In this document: piece by piece, positions 50,943 to 59,451 of the stretch
Layout: each line of letters starts with the position of its first letter
Numbering within the stretch: position 1 is the first letter of the stretch
From: Paenibacillus sp. JDR-2
GTDB lineage: Bacteria; Bacillota; Bacilli; Paenibacillales; Paenibacillaceae
NCBI RefSeq assembly: GCF_000023585.1
Contig: NC_012914.1
Location: 4,618,001-4,682,000, forward strand
Direction: 5' to 3'
Length of the DNA stretch: 64,000 nucleotides
Position numbers and translations under genes: made by a program
The notes under the pieces: model-generated
Seen by the model: the letters and a program-made list of their open reading frames with translations, nothing else
Databases searched by the model: none
What the model was told of the DNA's origin: nothing

Positions 50943-51635
50943 TTAAGGGGCATACACCTGTAAATTTCCGTATTCCGCAATAAGCGGGGCCATCTGGCGG
51001 AAGCCCAGCTTGCCTTTCCCAAGCAGCGGCCCCCAGGTGGTGCCGTCATCCTTCCAACTGAACAACAATAGATCATTTACGGCAAATTGCACGTACGGCC
51101 CCTGCTTCAGCAACTGCATTCGGTATGGTCCCTCCGCATCCGCCGCATCCGGGATCGGATTCGCTCCTTGCGCAACGAGATGAAAGCCGTAGCTTTTCCG
51201 CAGATTGCAGGTATGGAACCGTCTTTCCTCCGCGTGTCGCCTACGGAAATAGGATACATGGAACGCGTTGATGTCACCATGATGATACTGGTCGTAGATT
51301 CCGCTGCGGCCGGCTAACCCGGCATCAAACAAATCTTGGCCTTCCATTCCCGCTGCGCAGAAGAATAGAATTGCCAGCCCCGGTTCGCGGACCGGCCAGA
51401 AATCCCAGGTGACAACGAAATCAGGCGGGAATTGCTCCGGGCACCAGAAGACCAGATTAGCGGCCTGGCCCTCTTCGGGGTCTCGCGTGCTTTCAAGACG
51501 CATGCGCCCCATCGGAAAGGTGACGGATGCATCCCCTTCCATCCGGAAATCCGATACGTCCTCAGCCGAACGCAGCGGGTTATTATAAATCATTTTCCAT
51601 CCGGCGGGAATCAGCATGCTGTTTGTCATCGTCAA
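50943..51635 (-). CDS. DUF1961 (YesU-like) protein
   Basis: This ~230-aa protein matches the DUF1961 family, whose best-known member is YesU of the B. subtilis rhamnogalacturonan operon. It shows a jelly-roll pattern with FVVTWDFWPVREPGLAILFFCAAG, YHHGDINAFHVSYFRR and FAVNDLLLFSWKDDG. The function is unknown; a lectin- or lyase-like fold is assumed. Its TTG start at 51633-51635 overlaps the stop of the upstream gene (TTGA) with AGGAG 5 nt before; ATG 51627-51629 is the alternative. The overlap suggests translational coupling. Confidence 0.82.
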   Translation of the reverse strand: MTMTNSMLIPAGWKMIYNNPLRSAEDVSDFRMEGDASVTFPMGRMRLESTRDPEEGQAANLVFWCPEQFPPDFVVTWDFWPVREPGLAILFFCAAGMEGQDLFDAGLAGRSGIYDQYHHGDINAFHVSYFRRRHAEERRFHTCNLRKSYGFHLVAQGANPIPDAADAEGPYRMQLLKQGPYVQFAVNDLLLFSWKDDGTTWGPLLGKGKLGFRQMAPLIAEYGNLQVYAP

Positions 51636-54223
51636 GTCAACTCCTGTAGAGGATTCTCCTGAAGCTTAGGCAGATGGTCTGCGATCAGCTCCAAGGCGAT
51701 AATCGTATTCAGCGACCATTGGGCTGCTTCATTCGTATTCATCCAGTCGATTTCCTGCAGAACGTCGATGTGGGCAACCGTCGCGGCTTCCTCCTGAAGA
51801 TTCACGGCCGCAAACGGATTGCCAAGCAATATATCCCAGCATTGCCGGGCCGTTGCTTCATCTTTCATGTAGTAAGCGCCGTAAGCAACTATCGCCGCGC
51901 TGAGCACCGGATGCTCGAAGCGCGTTGCGCTAATCTCGCCCTTCGTCAGCTTATCCTTCTCTTCCTGCGTCTTGTTGTAATAAACGCCAAGCTCCGCGAG
52001 CATCTCTTCCCATTCCGGATTCTTCAGCATGCCGGCCAGCTCGAACCATACCTGCGGTCCGCCCATGCAAATCGCGAGATGCCGTCCCCAGTTATCGTCG
52101 CCCATCGGCGTTAAAATTCCCGTCTTTGGATCATAACCGTAGGTCGGACCGGATATCAGCCGGTAATTGGCTCCTTTGATACTGTTAATGCCGACCAGAA
52201 TTTTGTCACGGTAAGCCGTACTCTCGTAACGTTCCCATTGCGTCATCCAGTTCGAGCTGAAAGCCGCCCAGTCCGGACCAACCCGGATATGGGTCGGATG
52301 CTCGTCTTTCGGAAAATAATACCGCATCGGGTCAAGATTAACGGTTGTAAAATCCGAGTCCTTCGTTTCGTTCATCATATCGCCGATCCGCTCATCCGCC
52401 GTCAGATAATAAAAGTAACGGTGAAGACCTGCCATGCCGATCCTTGCTTCCTTGCAGCCGCAGCCCCAATGGACTACGTTGTGGCGCGAGCCAAGACCGG
52501 CATATTCGCCGAAATGATAGACGTCTACCTCGCTTGTATGCCTGGTCATCGCATCCGCCATCCGGAAGATATCTTCCCGGCCCGATCGCAGAAACATGAT
52601 CCACAGCCACATATTGGGCGCAAGCTCCGTGTTCTGCCAGGCGCAGCCGCCCAAATCATAGTTCCAGACATGCCGCACCGGATCGTAGCTGTGCATGTAA
52701 TCGCCGTAATCCCACAATCCGTACCATTTGCGCTGCTCGACTTCCTTTTGGTAAAAGGCAATAATGCCGTCCAGCCTTGCTTCAAGCTGCCGCTTCTCTT
52801 CAGTCGAATAATCCGGCAGACTCCATATTCCAAAAGCTCCGGCTTCATGGTAATAGGACGGCTCGCATACAAGCAGGGACGGATTGTCCGTTTCCCGCCC
52901 CATCAGCTTCAGCAGCTCCGGCCCCGGCGTTTCCTCCGTACACCAGAGCGTCAGTTCATTCGTATTGGCGATGCCATAAGGCGTTGCGCGCAGTTCCTCC
53001 GCCCCTTCATAGGACGATTCCACATGGGTTTTCGTATCGTAATGCCTCATGTCCATCGGTTCGCCTTCCGGCGTCCATAACCATGCGGTAAACGCAGCCT
53101 CGTCACCTGAAGCTCCATGAACCTCAAAGCCCGAAGGATGCTTTCTCCAGAAATGCCGCAGCCCGCAGGCAAGTCCGCCCCCTTCGCTGCCAACAAAAGC
53201 AAGTCCTCCCGCCCGATGACCATCCGTCGCTTTTACCCAACTGCAGCCTTCGCCGGTTCTTTTCCAGATCCGGTAATGCTCGGACGACTGCTGCATAAGC
53301 TTGTAGCCGTCCCAAGTCGCCGAGTCATCCAGCAAGCCAAGGAAATACGCGTCCTCCGCAGCGTCAAAGCTGAACTTGCCGCCTGTTGTTTGCTGCGCGA
53401 ACAGCTCCCGGTATTTTCCTTTTGTTCTCCGGGTATGAAGGGTTTTGGGAGATTCCGAGAAGAGCCCGTTATCTCCCGAGAAACGGATATGACGGTTGTA
53501 TAGCTCGCCCCTCATCGGCACGGCAAAGCGTATGCCAAGTCCCTTAATGAAATCCTCGTTCGGGTTGCCGTCATAGAAGAACGTATGCACAATCCGGATC
53601 GTCTCAAGACCCGCATACAGGTAGAGCCTCATGGAAAAAGGAAGCCATTCCCGCGTACCGGCGGCTGCCCGGTGCCTGCCGTCGATTTTCACAACCGCGC
53701 GAACGGGACCCTCCTGCTCAATAGTTAACCGGTGCACCCGGCTTTCAAACGGTTCCTGCCGGACCGTCCGGACGCCGGATACTTCGCTTGCGCTCTCCCT
53801 TATACAAAAAAGCTTTCCGCCGCTGCACAACTCCACCCCATTCCGGGTAATGCCGCGCAGCCAGCTGCTGCCCTGCTTGCCAAGCCTGCAAACGATAACG
53901 CCGGTATCCAGCTGAACCGCATCACTCGTCTCCGTCACCTTAACCGTTAAAGGGGCAGCTGCTGCTTCCCCTTTCGTTAAGGTGTAAGATTCCGCTCCGC
54001 TTTCAGCGCTTGCCGCTGCGTGAGCGGACCATTTCACGCTTCCGTCCGGCCAGTAAGCGGTCGCCCAGTGCTGCATCGGCACGGGCTCGCCCAAGCTGGT
54101 TGTCAGGCGCAAAGCTTCGCCTCGTCCAAGCTCGCCTTCCTTCCACGGAATTCCCCAAGTCATCCCGACCGGCATTGTATTCTGATTTGGCGATAAGCCG
54201 TGCAATCGAATCGTGGCAGCCAT
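51632..54223 (-). CDS. PL26/YetA-like rhamnogalacturonan exolyase
   Basis: This ~863-aa protein is of the PcRGLX/YetA family, named for a Penicillium rhamnogalacturonan exolyase (PL26). An N-terminal beta-sandwich (about 5-95: MTWGIPWKEGELGRGEALRL) is followed by a large beta-sheet domain (about 95-420) and an (alpha/alpha) toroid (about 440-840: GLWDYGDYMHSYDP, YHFGEYAGLGSRHNVVHWG, MGGPQVWFELAGML). It has no signal peptide, so it should cut rhamnogalacturonan-I oligomers taken up by the neighbouring ABC transporter. The ATG at 54221-54223 has AAGGAG at 9 nt; the frame is open to 54232. Direct repeats upstream suggest AraC control. Confidence 0.82.
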   Translation of the reverse strand: MAATIRLHGLSPNQNTMPVGMTWGIPWKEGELGRGEALRLTTSLGEPVPMQHWATAYWPDGSVKWSAHAAASAESGAESYTLTKGEAAAAPLTVKVTETSDAVQLDTGVIVCRLGKQGSSWLRGITRNGVELCSGGKLFCIRESASEVSGVRTVRQEPFESRVHRLTIEQEGPVRAVVKIDGRHRAAAGTREWLPFSMRLYLYAGLETIRIVHTFFYDGNPNEDFIKGLGIRFAVPMRGELYNRHIRFSGDNGLFSESPKTLHTRRTKGKYRELFAQQTTGGKFSFDAAEDAYFLGLLDDSATWDGYKLMQQSSEHYRIWKRTGEGCSWVKATDGHRAGGLAFVGSEGGGLACGLRHFWRKHPSGFEVHGASGDEAAFTAWLWTPEGEPMDMRHYDTKTHVESSYEGAEELRATPYGIANTNELTLWCTEETPGPELLKLMGRETDNPSLLVCEPSYYHEAGAFGIWSLPDYSTEEKRQLEARLDGIIAFYQKEVEQRKWYGLWDYGDYMHSYDPVRHVWNYDLGGCAWQNTELAPNMWLWIMFLRSGREDIFRMADAMTRHTSEVDVYHFGEYAGLGSRHNVVHWGCGCKEARIGMAGLHRYFYYLTADERIGDMMNETKDSDFTTVNLDPMRYYFPKDEHPTHIRVGPDWAAFSSNWMTQWERYESTAYRDKILVGINSIKGANYRLISGPTYGYDPKTGILTPMGDDNWGRHLAICMGGPQVWFELAGMLKNPEWEEMLAELGVYYNKTQEEKDKLTKGEISATRFEHPVLSAAIVAYGAYYMKDEATARQCWDILLGNPFAAVNLQEEAATVAHIDVLQEIDWMNTNEAAQWSLNTIIALELIADHLPKLQENPLQELT

Positions 54224-54310
54224 TATCCTCATCTCCTTCGTCGTTTGGCCTCATTGTAGAAGCTGGCGGATTAACGCTCAATGAGACAATATTGCGGAAG
54301 GGTCACACGA

Positions 54311-54338
54311 CGGTTTGCAAATTATTGCGCCGTTTGCA
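54311..54338. promoter_or_regulatory. AraC-type direct repeat upstream of the PL26-like gene
   Basis: CGGTTTGCA (54311-54319) and CCGTTTGCA (54330-54338) are direct repeats 19 bp apart. They lie in the 124-bp gap between the AraC sensor-regulator gene and the lyase gene, the natural place for that regulator to bind. Confidence 0.55.
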
Positions 54339-54347
54339 CGATCTTGC

Positions 54348-56684
54348 TTACAGGTGTTGGCTTTGCTCTCTATAGCTGGTTGGCGTCATGCCCTCCAGCT
54401 TCTTGAAAATCCGGTTGAAGTAGCTGTGCTGGTAACCGACCTGTTCGGCTACGTCATTGATCTTCAATTCCGATTCCCGTAACAGCTCTTTGGCCCTCTC
54501 GATTCTAAGCTCCGTCAGATAGTCGATGAAATTCTTCCCGGTCACCACTTTAAATGACTTGCTCAGGTAAAACGGATTGGTGCCGATATGCTCCGCGCAG
54601 TTATCCAGCGAGATATCCTGCCTGTAGTATTGCTGCATGTAGATCATCGCCGCTTCGATTAGCCTCTTCACCTCGGAGCCCGCCCGGCAGGACAGCTCCT
54701 TCTGGTAAGGAGCAAGTACTTTATCTCTGAACCAGCAAAGCATCCGCTTCGGCTCCCGGATTTGGGACAGCTGCTCATACAGATTAACGCCTTTGAACAG
54801 CCTGTTCGGATTAACCCCGGATACCATAATGACATGCTGGATATTGCCAAGCAGATGGAGCATTCCTTGCTGCACTTCGATTTCCTTGGCTCCGGCGCAG
54901 GATAACGCGCCAACAAACGCGCTAAGCAGCTCGCTTGCCTCTTCTTCCTTGCCCGTACGAAGTGCCTGAATAAGCTCCCGCTCCAAGGTAAAAGGATACT
55001 GCGGTTCCGCCCAAGCCTCGCCGCCCAGCACTCCCTGCTCCATATCGATAATCTGGTTGGCATTATCGCAATTACGGTAACTGACCGCCTGCTTGACCCG
55101 TTCGAACTCGTTCGGCAGGTCGGAAATATGAGCAGTCTGGCGACTGACGGCAAGGGTCACCCTCATCCGCAAAATCCGGTTCACCGAAGTCGTCAGCTCC
55201 TCGCTGAAAGCTTCAACCGCCTGCTTATACGAGCCGCCTTCCGGAATACAGAGCATGATTCCTGCCGTTAAATCATGAAAGTTAAGCGTGTCGCTTTGCT
55301 CGAAATGCTTGGACGCCAGCTCCTTTATCATATTTACGGCCGCAAACGTAACCAGCCCTTCGTCTCCGCTGCGGAACTTTTCGTCCATATTCGCGATTCC
55401 GTTAAGTTGAATGAACAAGACGGCAAAATAACGGCCGCGCACCTCCCATTTGAACTTTTCCATGCGTCGCAGCAAATCTTCGTCCGAATACGCATAGAGA
55501 TAACCCTGGAGCAGCTGATGCAGAAAGCTTTCTTTCACATGGGGCAGCTGCTCCGCCAGCTTCGAATTCAGCTCAAGCCGCTCCTTATGAAGATGCTGAT
55601 ATTGCTGCTCGATTAGCGCGAACTCATCCTCCTTGCCCGTCCATGCCGCTCCGCCCGAATAACCTCCAAGCAGATTCGCAAGACGCTTGACCGGCGAATA
55701 GATCCGGTGGGAGGCGAGCCAGGATAACAAAGCCGCCAGCAGCAAGGAGATCAGGCTTACCGTAATAACTAGCTTAGAGATGAACATCACCGGCGCGATA
55801 ATGCTGTTGATCGGAGAGGCCGAGACGTACAGCCATTCATCCGAAATTCGCGACAGGCTGCCGTAAGACACGGTGTAGGTCGAACCCTTCCAGTCGAAGA
55901 AAAAGGAGCCTTTCTCCGTATTCATCTCATTGATCTTCTCGCGCAGCGCCACCACAAACGAATCGTTGGAAGCGCTTCCGTTCGCGGAAACAAAAAGATC
56001 TCCCGATTTCTGCTGCAGGAAAGCTTCCCCTTCGTAATACGGGGTCATCGTCTGAAGCAGACTGGCAATCTTCTCGCTGTCAAACCGGAAGACCAGCACG
56101 CCAAACGGATTTGGACTGCCCCCCGGAATATGGTGCACGAGCGTCAAGTCCTTCTGATCCGGATGATCGGAATCAAACGCCCACTGGGTCCAATAGGTCA
56201 GGTTTTTACCGTGTATCAGCTTGCTGTATAGGTTTAAATCCTGCTGGTCCTGCAGCGGCGTATATTCGGGATTAAACAATATCCGGCTCTTCCCGCCAAC
56301 AAACAGCTCGGCTTTCTTGACCAATGCATTCGAGCCTTGCATGGCGATCAGCGTCTTTGTTATATCGTCGGTCCTCTTGAAATCGCGGACAAAATCAAGT
56401 CCGTTTAAGCTATAGTCGAATTTGTTGTCAAATGCCCAGTGGGAAAGCAGAAGCTCCAGGTTGCTTAACTGATCATCCATTTGCTCGGAACGTTGTTCAA
56501 TCTGCTGGTAGTGAAGCTGCAGCAGCTCGCTTTCTACTCGGCCGCCGGCCATCCAATAGATAAGTCCTCCGATAATAAGTCCGGGAATGCCGGAAACGAT
56601 GAAAATCATAATTAAGCTTTTTCTAAAAAAGCGTCCTTTGCCGGAATCCGTGCGGTTCCGCCAAATTTTCTTTCCATGGAGCAT
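54348..56684 (-). CDS. Membrane-bound AraC-family sensor-regulator
   Basis: This ~778-aa protein has a transmembrane helix at about 25-45, an extracellular Cache-like sensor (about 50-290) and a second transmembrane helix at about 300-320. A HAMP-like linker and a cytoplasmic region follow. Two AraC helix-turn-helix motifs close the protein (LDNCAEHIGTNPFYLSKSFK and INDVAEQVGYQHSYFNRIFKKLEG). It thus senses an extracellular ligand and binds DNA directly without a kinase. Such regulators sit next to LplABC-type transporters in Paenibacillus-like genomes. It lies between the binding-protein gene and the lyase operon. The start at 56682-56684 follows GGGGGA; the frame is open to 56702. Confidence 0.88.
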   Translation of the reverse strand: MLHGKKIWRNRTDSGKGRFFRKSLIMIFIVSGIPGLIIGGLIYWMAGGRVESELLQLHYQQIEQRSEQMDDQLSNLELLLSHWAFDNKFDYSLNGLDFVRDFKRTDDITKTLIAMQGSNALVKKAELFVGGKSRILFNPEYTPLQDQQDLNLYSKLIHGKNLTYWTQWAFDSDHPDQKDLTLVHHIPGGSPNPFGVLVFRFDSEKIASLLQTMTPYYEGEAFLQQKSGDLFVSANGSASNDSFVVALREKINEMNTEKGSFFFDWKGSTYTVSYGSLSRISDEWLYVSASPINSIIAPVMFISKLVITVSLISLLLAALLSWLASHRIYSPVKRLANLLGGYSGGAAWTGKEDEFALIEQQYQHLHKERLELNSKLAEQLPHVKESFLHQLLQGYLYAYSDEDLLRRMEKFKWEVRGRYFAVLFIQLNGIANMDEKFRSGDEGLVTFAAVNMIKELASKHFEQSDTLNFHDLTAGIMLCIPEGGSYKQAVEAFSEELTTSVNRILRMRVTLAVSRQTAHISDLPNEFERVKQAVSYRNCDNANQIIDMEQGVLGGEAWAEPQYPFTLERELIQALRTGKEEEASELLSAFVGALSCAGAKEIEVQQGMLHLLGNIQHVIMVSGVNPNRLFKGVNLYEQLSQIREPKRMLCWFRDKVLAPYQKELSCRAGSEVKRLIEAAMIYMQQYYRQDISLDNCAEHIGTNPFYLSKSFKVVTGKNFIDYLTELRIERAKELLRESELKINDVAEQVGYQHSYFNRIFKKLEGMTPTSYREQSQHL

Positions 56685-56801
56685 CCTATTCCCCCATTCC
56701 ATTCGGTTATAAATTTGACCTTATAATAGATTCCAATAAAAGGGAAGCATGAAAATCAGACTATTTTGTGCGAAATTCAGAGTTTTTTCCGGTCATGCCA
56801 A

Positions 56802-56838
56802 AGCACCCATCCTCCCGAAGGAATTTTTGATGGGTGCT
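56802..56838 (-). terminator. Terminator after the solute-binding protein gene
   Basis: AGCACCCATC (56802-56811) pairs exactly with GATGGGTGCT (56829-56838). It lies 16 bp after the binding-protein stop codon and separates the transporter from the AraC gene. Confidence 0.7.
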
Positions 56839-56853
56839 AATGGCCTGCTTATT

Positions 56854-58443
56854 CTATTTCGCGGAGGCTGCGTACAGCTCGTTCATTTCTTTCACCAGGT
56901 CGTCGCCGCCGGATTTCTTCCATGTCTCGAAGGCCGCCATCAGACCTGCTTCATCGGTTTGACCTACGATAAACTTGATGCGCGCATCGTTGATGATGTT
57001 GTCCAGCTGCTGGCCTTTTTGCGAGTAAACGTCGGAGATAAACGGCTCAGCCGGGTTGGCAACAATGTATTGCTCGGCTTCCTTCTGAATTTCCGTCGTT
57101 TGCAGACGAAGCGGCGTTTGCTGCACGACGCGCCCGCGGCCTGCAGGAATGAATGGGAGCATCTGGTTAAGGCCTTCCACCTCGGATTCCAGAAGGGCAG
57201 CATCCTTGGTAGGCACGATAAATTCCCCGTCCAGCGTATAATGCTTGCCTTCAATGCCATATCCGGCCAGCGTTGTCAGATCGTCATCGTTCATTTGATC
57301 CAGGAATTTAAGCACGCGCTTCAGCTCTTCTTCCGTCTTGACCGTCCCTTTCGGAATCGCCAGCAAGCCTGCGAAGCCGGAGGTCGGCAGCGCTTTTAGC
57401 TTACCATCCGCTCCCGTCACGCCAATCATATTGTCCATGTATTGGGCATCCGGATTATCTTTGTTTTCCTTGGCAAGCGCCGCATGAATCTTATCTTCAA
57501 TCCGTCCGGCTGTATCCGTCACGTCAACAATAACGCCGGCTTGGCCGTTAACGATCGGATCCACCCATTTCGCGGAATCGAATACCGCAAAGTCCTGGTT
57601 GATCAGCTTCTCGTCGTACAGCTTTTTCATAAATTTAAGAGCTTCCAAATATTCAGGCGTCTGATGCTCCGGCACCAGCTTTCCGTCTACAACGCCCCAT
57701 TTGTTTGGCGCGCCGAACCACAGCTTGATCGTATCAAAGGCGCTTGCCCAAGCTCCGGTCCATTTCACCAGCACCATGCCGTACGTATCGTCCTTTCCGT
57801 TCTTGTCAGGGTCCTTCTCCTTAAACGCCTTCAGCATGTTATAAAACTCATCAACCGTCTTTGGCGGTTCAAGACCAACCGCTTCCAGCCAATCCTTGCG
57901 GTAGACAATCCCGTTACGTCCAAGGGCGCGTCCACGGTAGATGCCGTAGTTTTTGCCGTCGATGGAGGAGTTGTTCATAATGACCTCGTTCGCCTGGCTT
58001 AAATTCGGATAATCCTTCAGATAAGGACCAAGCTCCCAGAAAGCGCCGGAACGAACGGCGTTCACAAAGCTGGGATCTTTCGAGCCCGGTACGTATATAA
58101 TTTCAGGAAGCTTCGTGGAAGCAAGCGTGATGTTGAATTTATCCCCGTAGGAGGCGTTAGGCACCCATTCCAGGTGAATGTTCGTATTTGTCTTCTTCTC
58201 AATCTCCGTGACAACAGGACCGTCGTCTTTAGGAAAGTTCGTCTTGAAGATTGGCAGCATAATGCTGATGTCCAGCGGCTTCTCGGCGGCCGCGTCGGTT
58301 GTGGCTGCGGCGGTTGCCGTTGCACCTGCCGATTCTTCCGGCTTAGCCGTATCTTCTTTGTTGCCGCTGCAGCCGGCAATCGCTGTCATGGCCAATGTTC
58401 CGAGAGCTGCTGTTGCTACCCATTTTTGCGTCTTTTTGTTCAT
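56854..58443 (-). CDS. Extracellular solute-binding lipoprotein (LplA type)
   Basis: This 529-aa lipoprotein has a signal with lipobox AIAGC (Cys near residue 25) and an Ala/Thr/Glu-rich linker (about 26-55). The mature domain has LDISIMLPIFKTNFP, a possible metal-binding loop (KDPDKNGKDDTYG) and AGYGIEGKHYTLDGEF. It is the third gene of the operon after two permeases (order permease, permease, binding protein). The neighbouring lyase, esterase and deacetylase genes point to rhamnogalacturonan oligomers as ligand. The start follows GGGAGG. Confidence 0.9.
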   Translation of the reverse strand: MNKKTQKWVATAALGTLAMTAIAGCSGNKEDTAKPEESAGATATAAATTDAAAEKPLDISIMLPIFKTNFPKDDGPVVTEIEKKTNTNIHLEWVPNASYGDKFNITLASTKLPEIIYVPGSKDPSFVNAVRSGAFWELGPYLKDYPNLSQANEVIMNNSSIDGKNYGIYRGRALGRNGIVYRKDWLEAVGLEPPKTVDEFYNMLKAFKEKDPDKNGKDDTYGMVLVKWTGAWASAFDTIKLWFGAPNKWGVVDGKLVPEHQTPEYLEALKFMKKLYDEKLINQDFAVFDSAKWVDPIVNGQAGVIVDVTDTAGRIEDKIHAALAKENKDNPDAQYMDNMIGVTGADGKLKALPTSGFAGLLAIPKGTVKTEEELKRVLKFLDQMNDDDLTTLAGYGIEGKHYTLDGEFIVPTKDAALLESEVEGLNQMLPFIPAGRGRVVQQTPLRLQTTEIQKEAEQYIVANPAEPFISDVYSQKGQQLDNIINDARIKFIVGQTDEAGLMAAFETWKKSGGDDLVKEMNELYAASAK

Positions 58444-58492
58444 CTTTACTGGTGCCTCCCTTTAATTTTAATTTGTTATATCGCAATCCGTA

Positions 58493-59377
58493 TTACCCCT
58501 TGACCGAGCCGATCAAGACCCCTTTGGCGAAATGCTTCTGAAGGAACGGATAGACGAGCAGAATCGGAATGGTGCCAATGACGATAACGGCCATTTTGAT
58601 CGATTGATCCGGCGGTGCGACAAAGTTTGGATCCATGGAATTAATGTCGCCGGCGGCCGTCTGCGAGAGCAGCACGATTTGTCTGAGCATAACCTGAAGC
58701 GGCCATTTCTGCGGATCGTTGATGTACAGCAGGGCGGAATAGAAGTTGTTCCAATGCCCTACCGCATAAAACAGCGTAAATGTCGCAAGCACCGGCATCG
58801 AGAGCGGCAGGACGATTTTCCACAGCAGTCCCAGCTCGGTACATCCGTCAATCCTGGCCGCTTCCTCCAGCTCGGCGGGCAGCTCCTGGAAGAAGTTTTT
58901 CACGATAATCAAGTTAAAAGCGCTAATCGCGCCGGGAAGCATTAAGGCCCAAAAAGAATCGAGCAGATGAAGATCGCGGACAACCAGGTAGGTCGGAATC
59001 AGTCCTCCGCCGAACAGCATCGAGAATACGATCAAGTTAAGCACCGTATTTCTCCCCATCAGATTACGCTTGGACAAGGCATAAGCCATCGTCACCGTAA
59101 AGAACAGATTCACTGCCGTGCCCACAACCGTTACATACAGTGACACCTTAATACTTTGCAGAATCGTATCCGTTGAGAAAATAAACTGGTAGGCCGCGGT
59201 GGTAAACGTACTCGGAATCAGGAACACGGCTCTCTTCGTTAATTCCGCATCCGATGCGAAGGATCCCGCTATGATGTAGATAAAAGGCAGCACGGCCAGC
59301 AGGCTGATGACGCTTAGCACAATCGCGTTCGATATATCGAATGCGGTCCCGGATGCGCTTCTATATTGTTTTGCCAC
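58493..59377 (-). CDS. CUT1 sugar ABC transporter permease (YtcP/LplC type)
   Basis: This 294-aa membrane protein has six hydrophobic segments and the EAA loop AELEEAARIDGCTELGLLWKIVLPLSMP. Its C-terminus PFLQKHFAKGVLIGSVKG is the family ending. GTG start (59375-59377) with GGGGGG upstream. The 74-bp gap to the LplB-type permease gene holds copy C of the repeated leader element. No ATPase gene is in the operon. Confidence 0.9.
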   Translation of the reverse strand: MAKQYRSASGTAFDISNAIVLSVISLLAVLPFIYIIAGSFASDAELTKRAVFLIPSTFTTAAYQFIFSTDTILQSIKVSLYVTVVGTAVNLFFTVTMAYALSKRNLMGRNTVLNLIVFSMLFGGGLIPTYLVVRDLHLLDSFWALMLPGAISAFNLIIVKNFFQELPAELEEAARIDGCTELGLLWKIVLPLSMPVLATFTLFYAVGHWNNFYSALLYINDPQKWPLQVMLRQIVLLSQTAAGDINSMDPNFVAPPDQSIKMAVIVIGTIPILLVYPFLQKHFAKGVLIGSVKG

Positions 59378-59405
59378 GAACTAATCCCCCCTTTGCTGCG
59401 CAAAA

Positions 59406-59447
59406 AGCCGGGTTAAGGCTATTGCGGTAATTCTTACTTCGTAAGCA
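59406..59447 (-). repeat. Leader element, copy C (between permease genes)
   Basis: On the minus strand the 25-nt core (59423-59447: TGCTTACGAAGTAAGAATTA, then CCGCA) is followed by the hairpin AGCC/GGCT. The ribosome binding site of the YtcP-type permease comes next. Unlike copies A and B it lacks GACAATTCTT. Confidence 0.7.
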
Positions 59448-59451
59448 TGAC

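Noticed and set aside
12852..59447. Leader element as a known riboswitch (TPP, SAM, glycine, c-di-GMP, T-box)
   Set aside because: None of the conserved core strings of these classes that I know (for example CTGAGA for TPP or the T-box core) occurs in the three copies.
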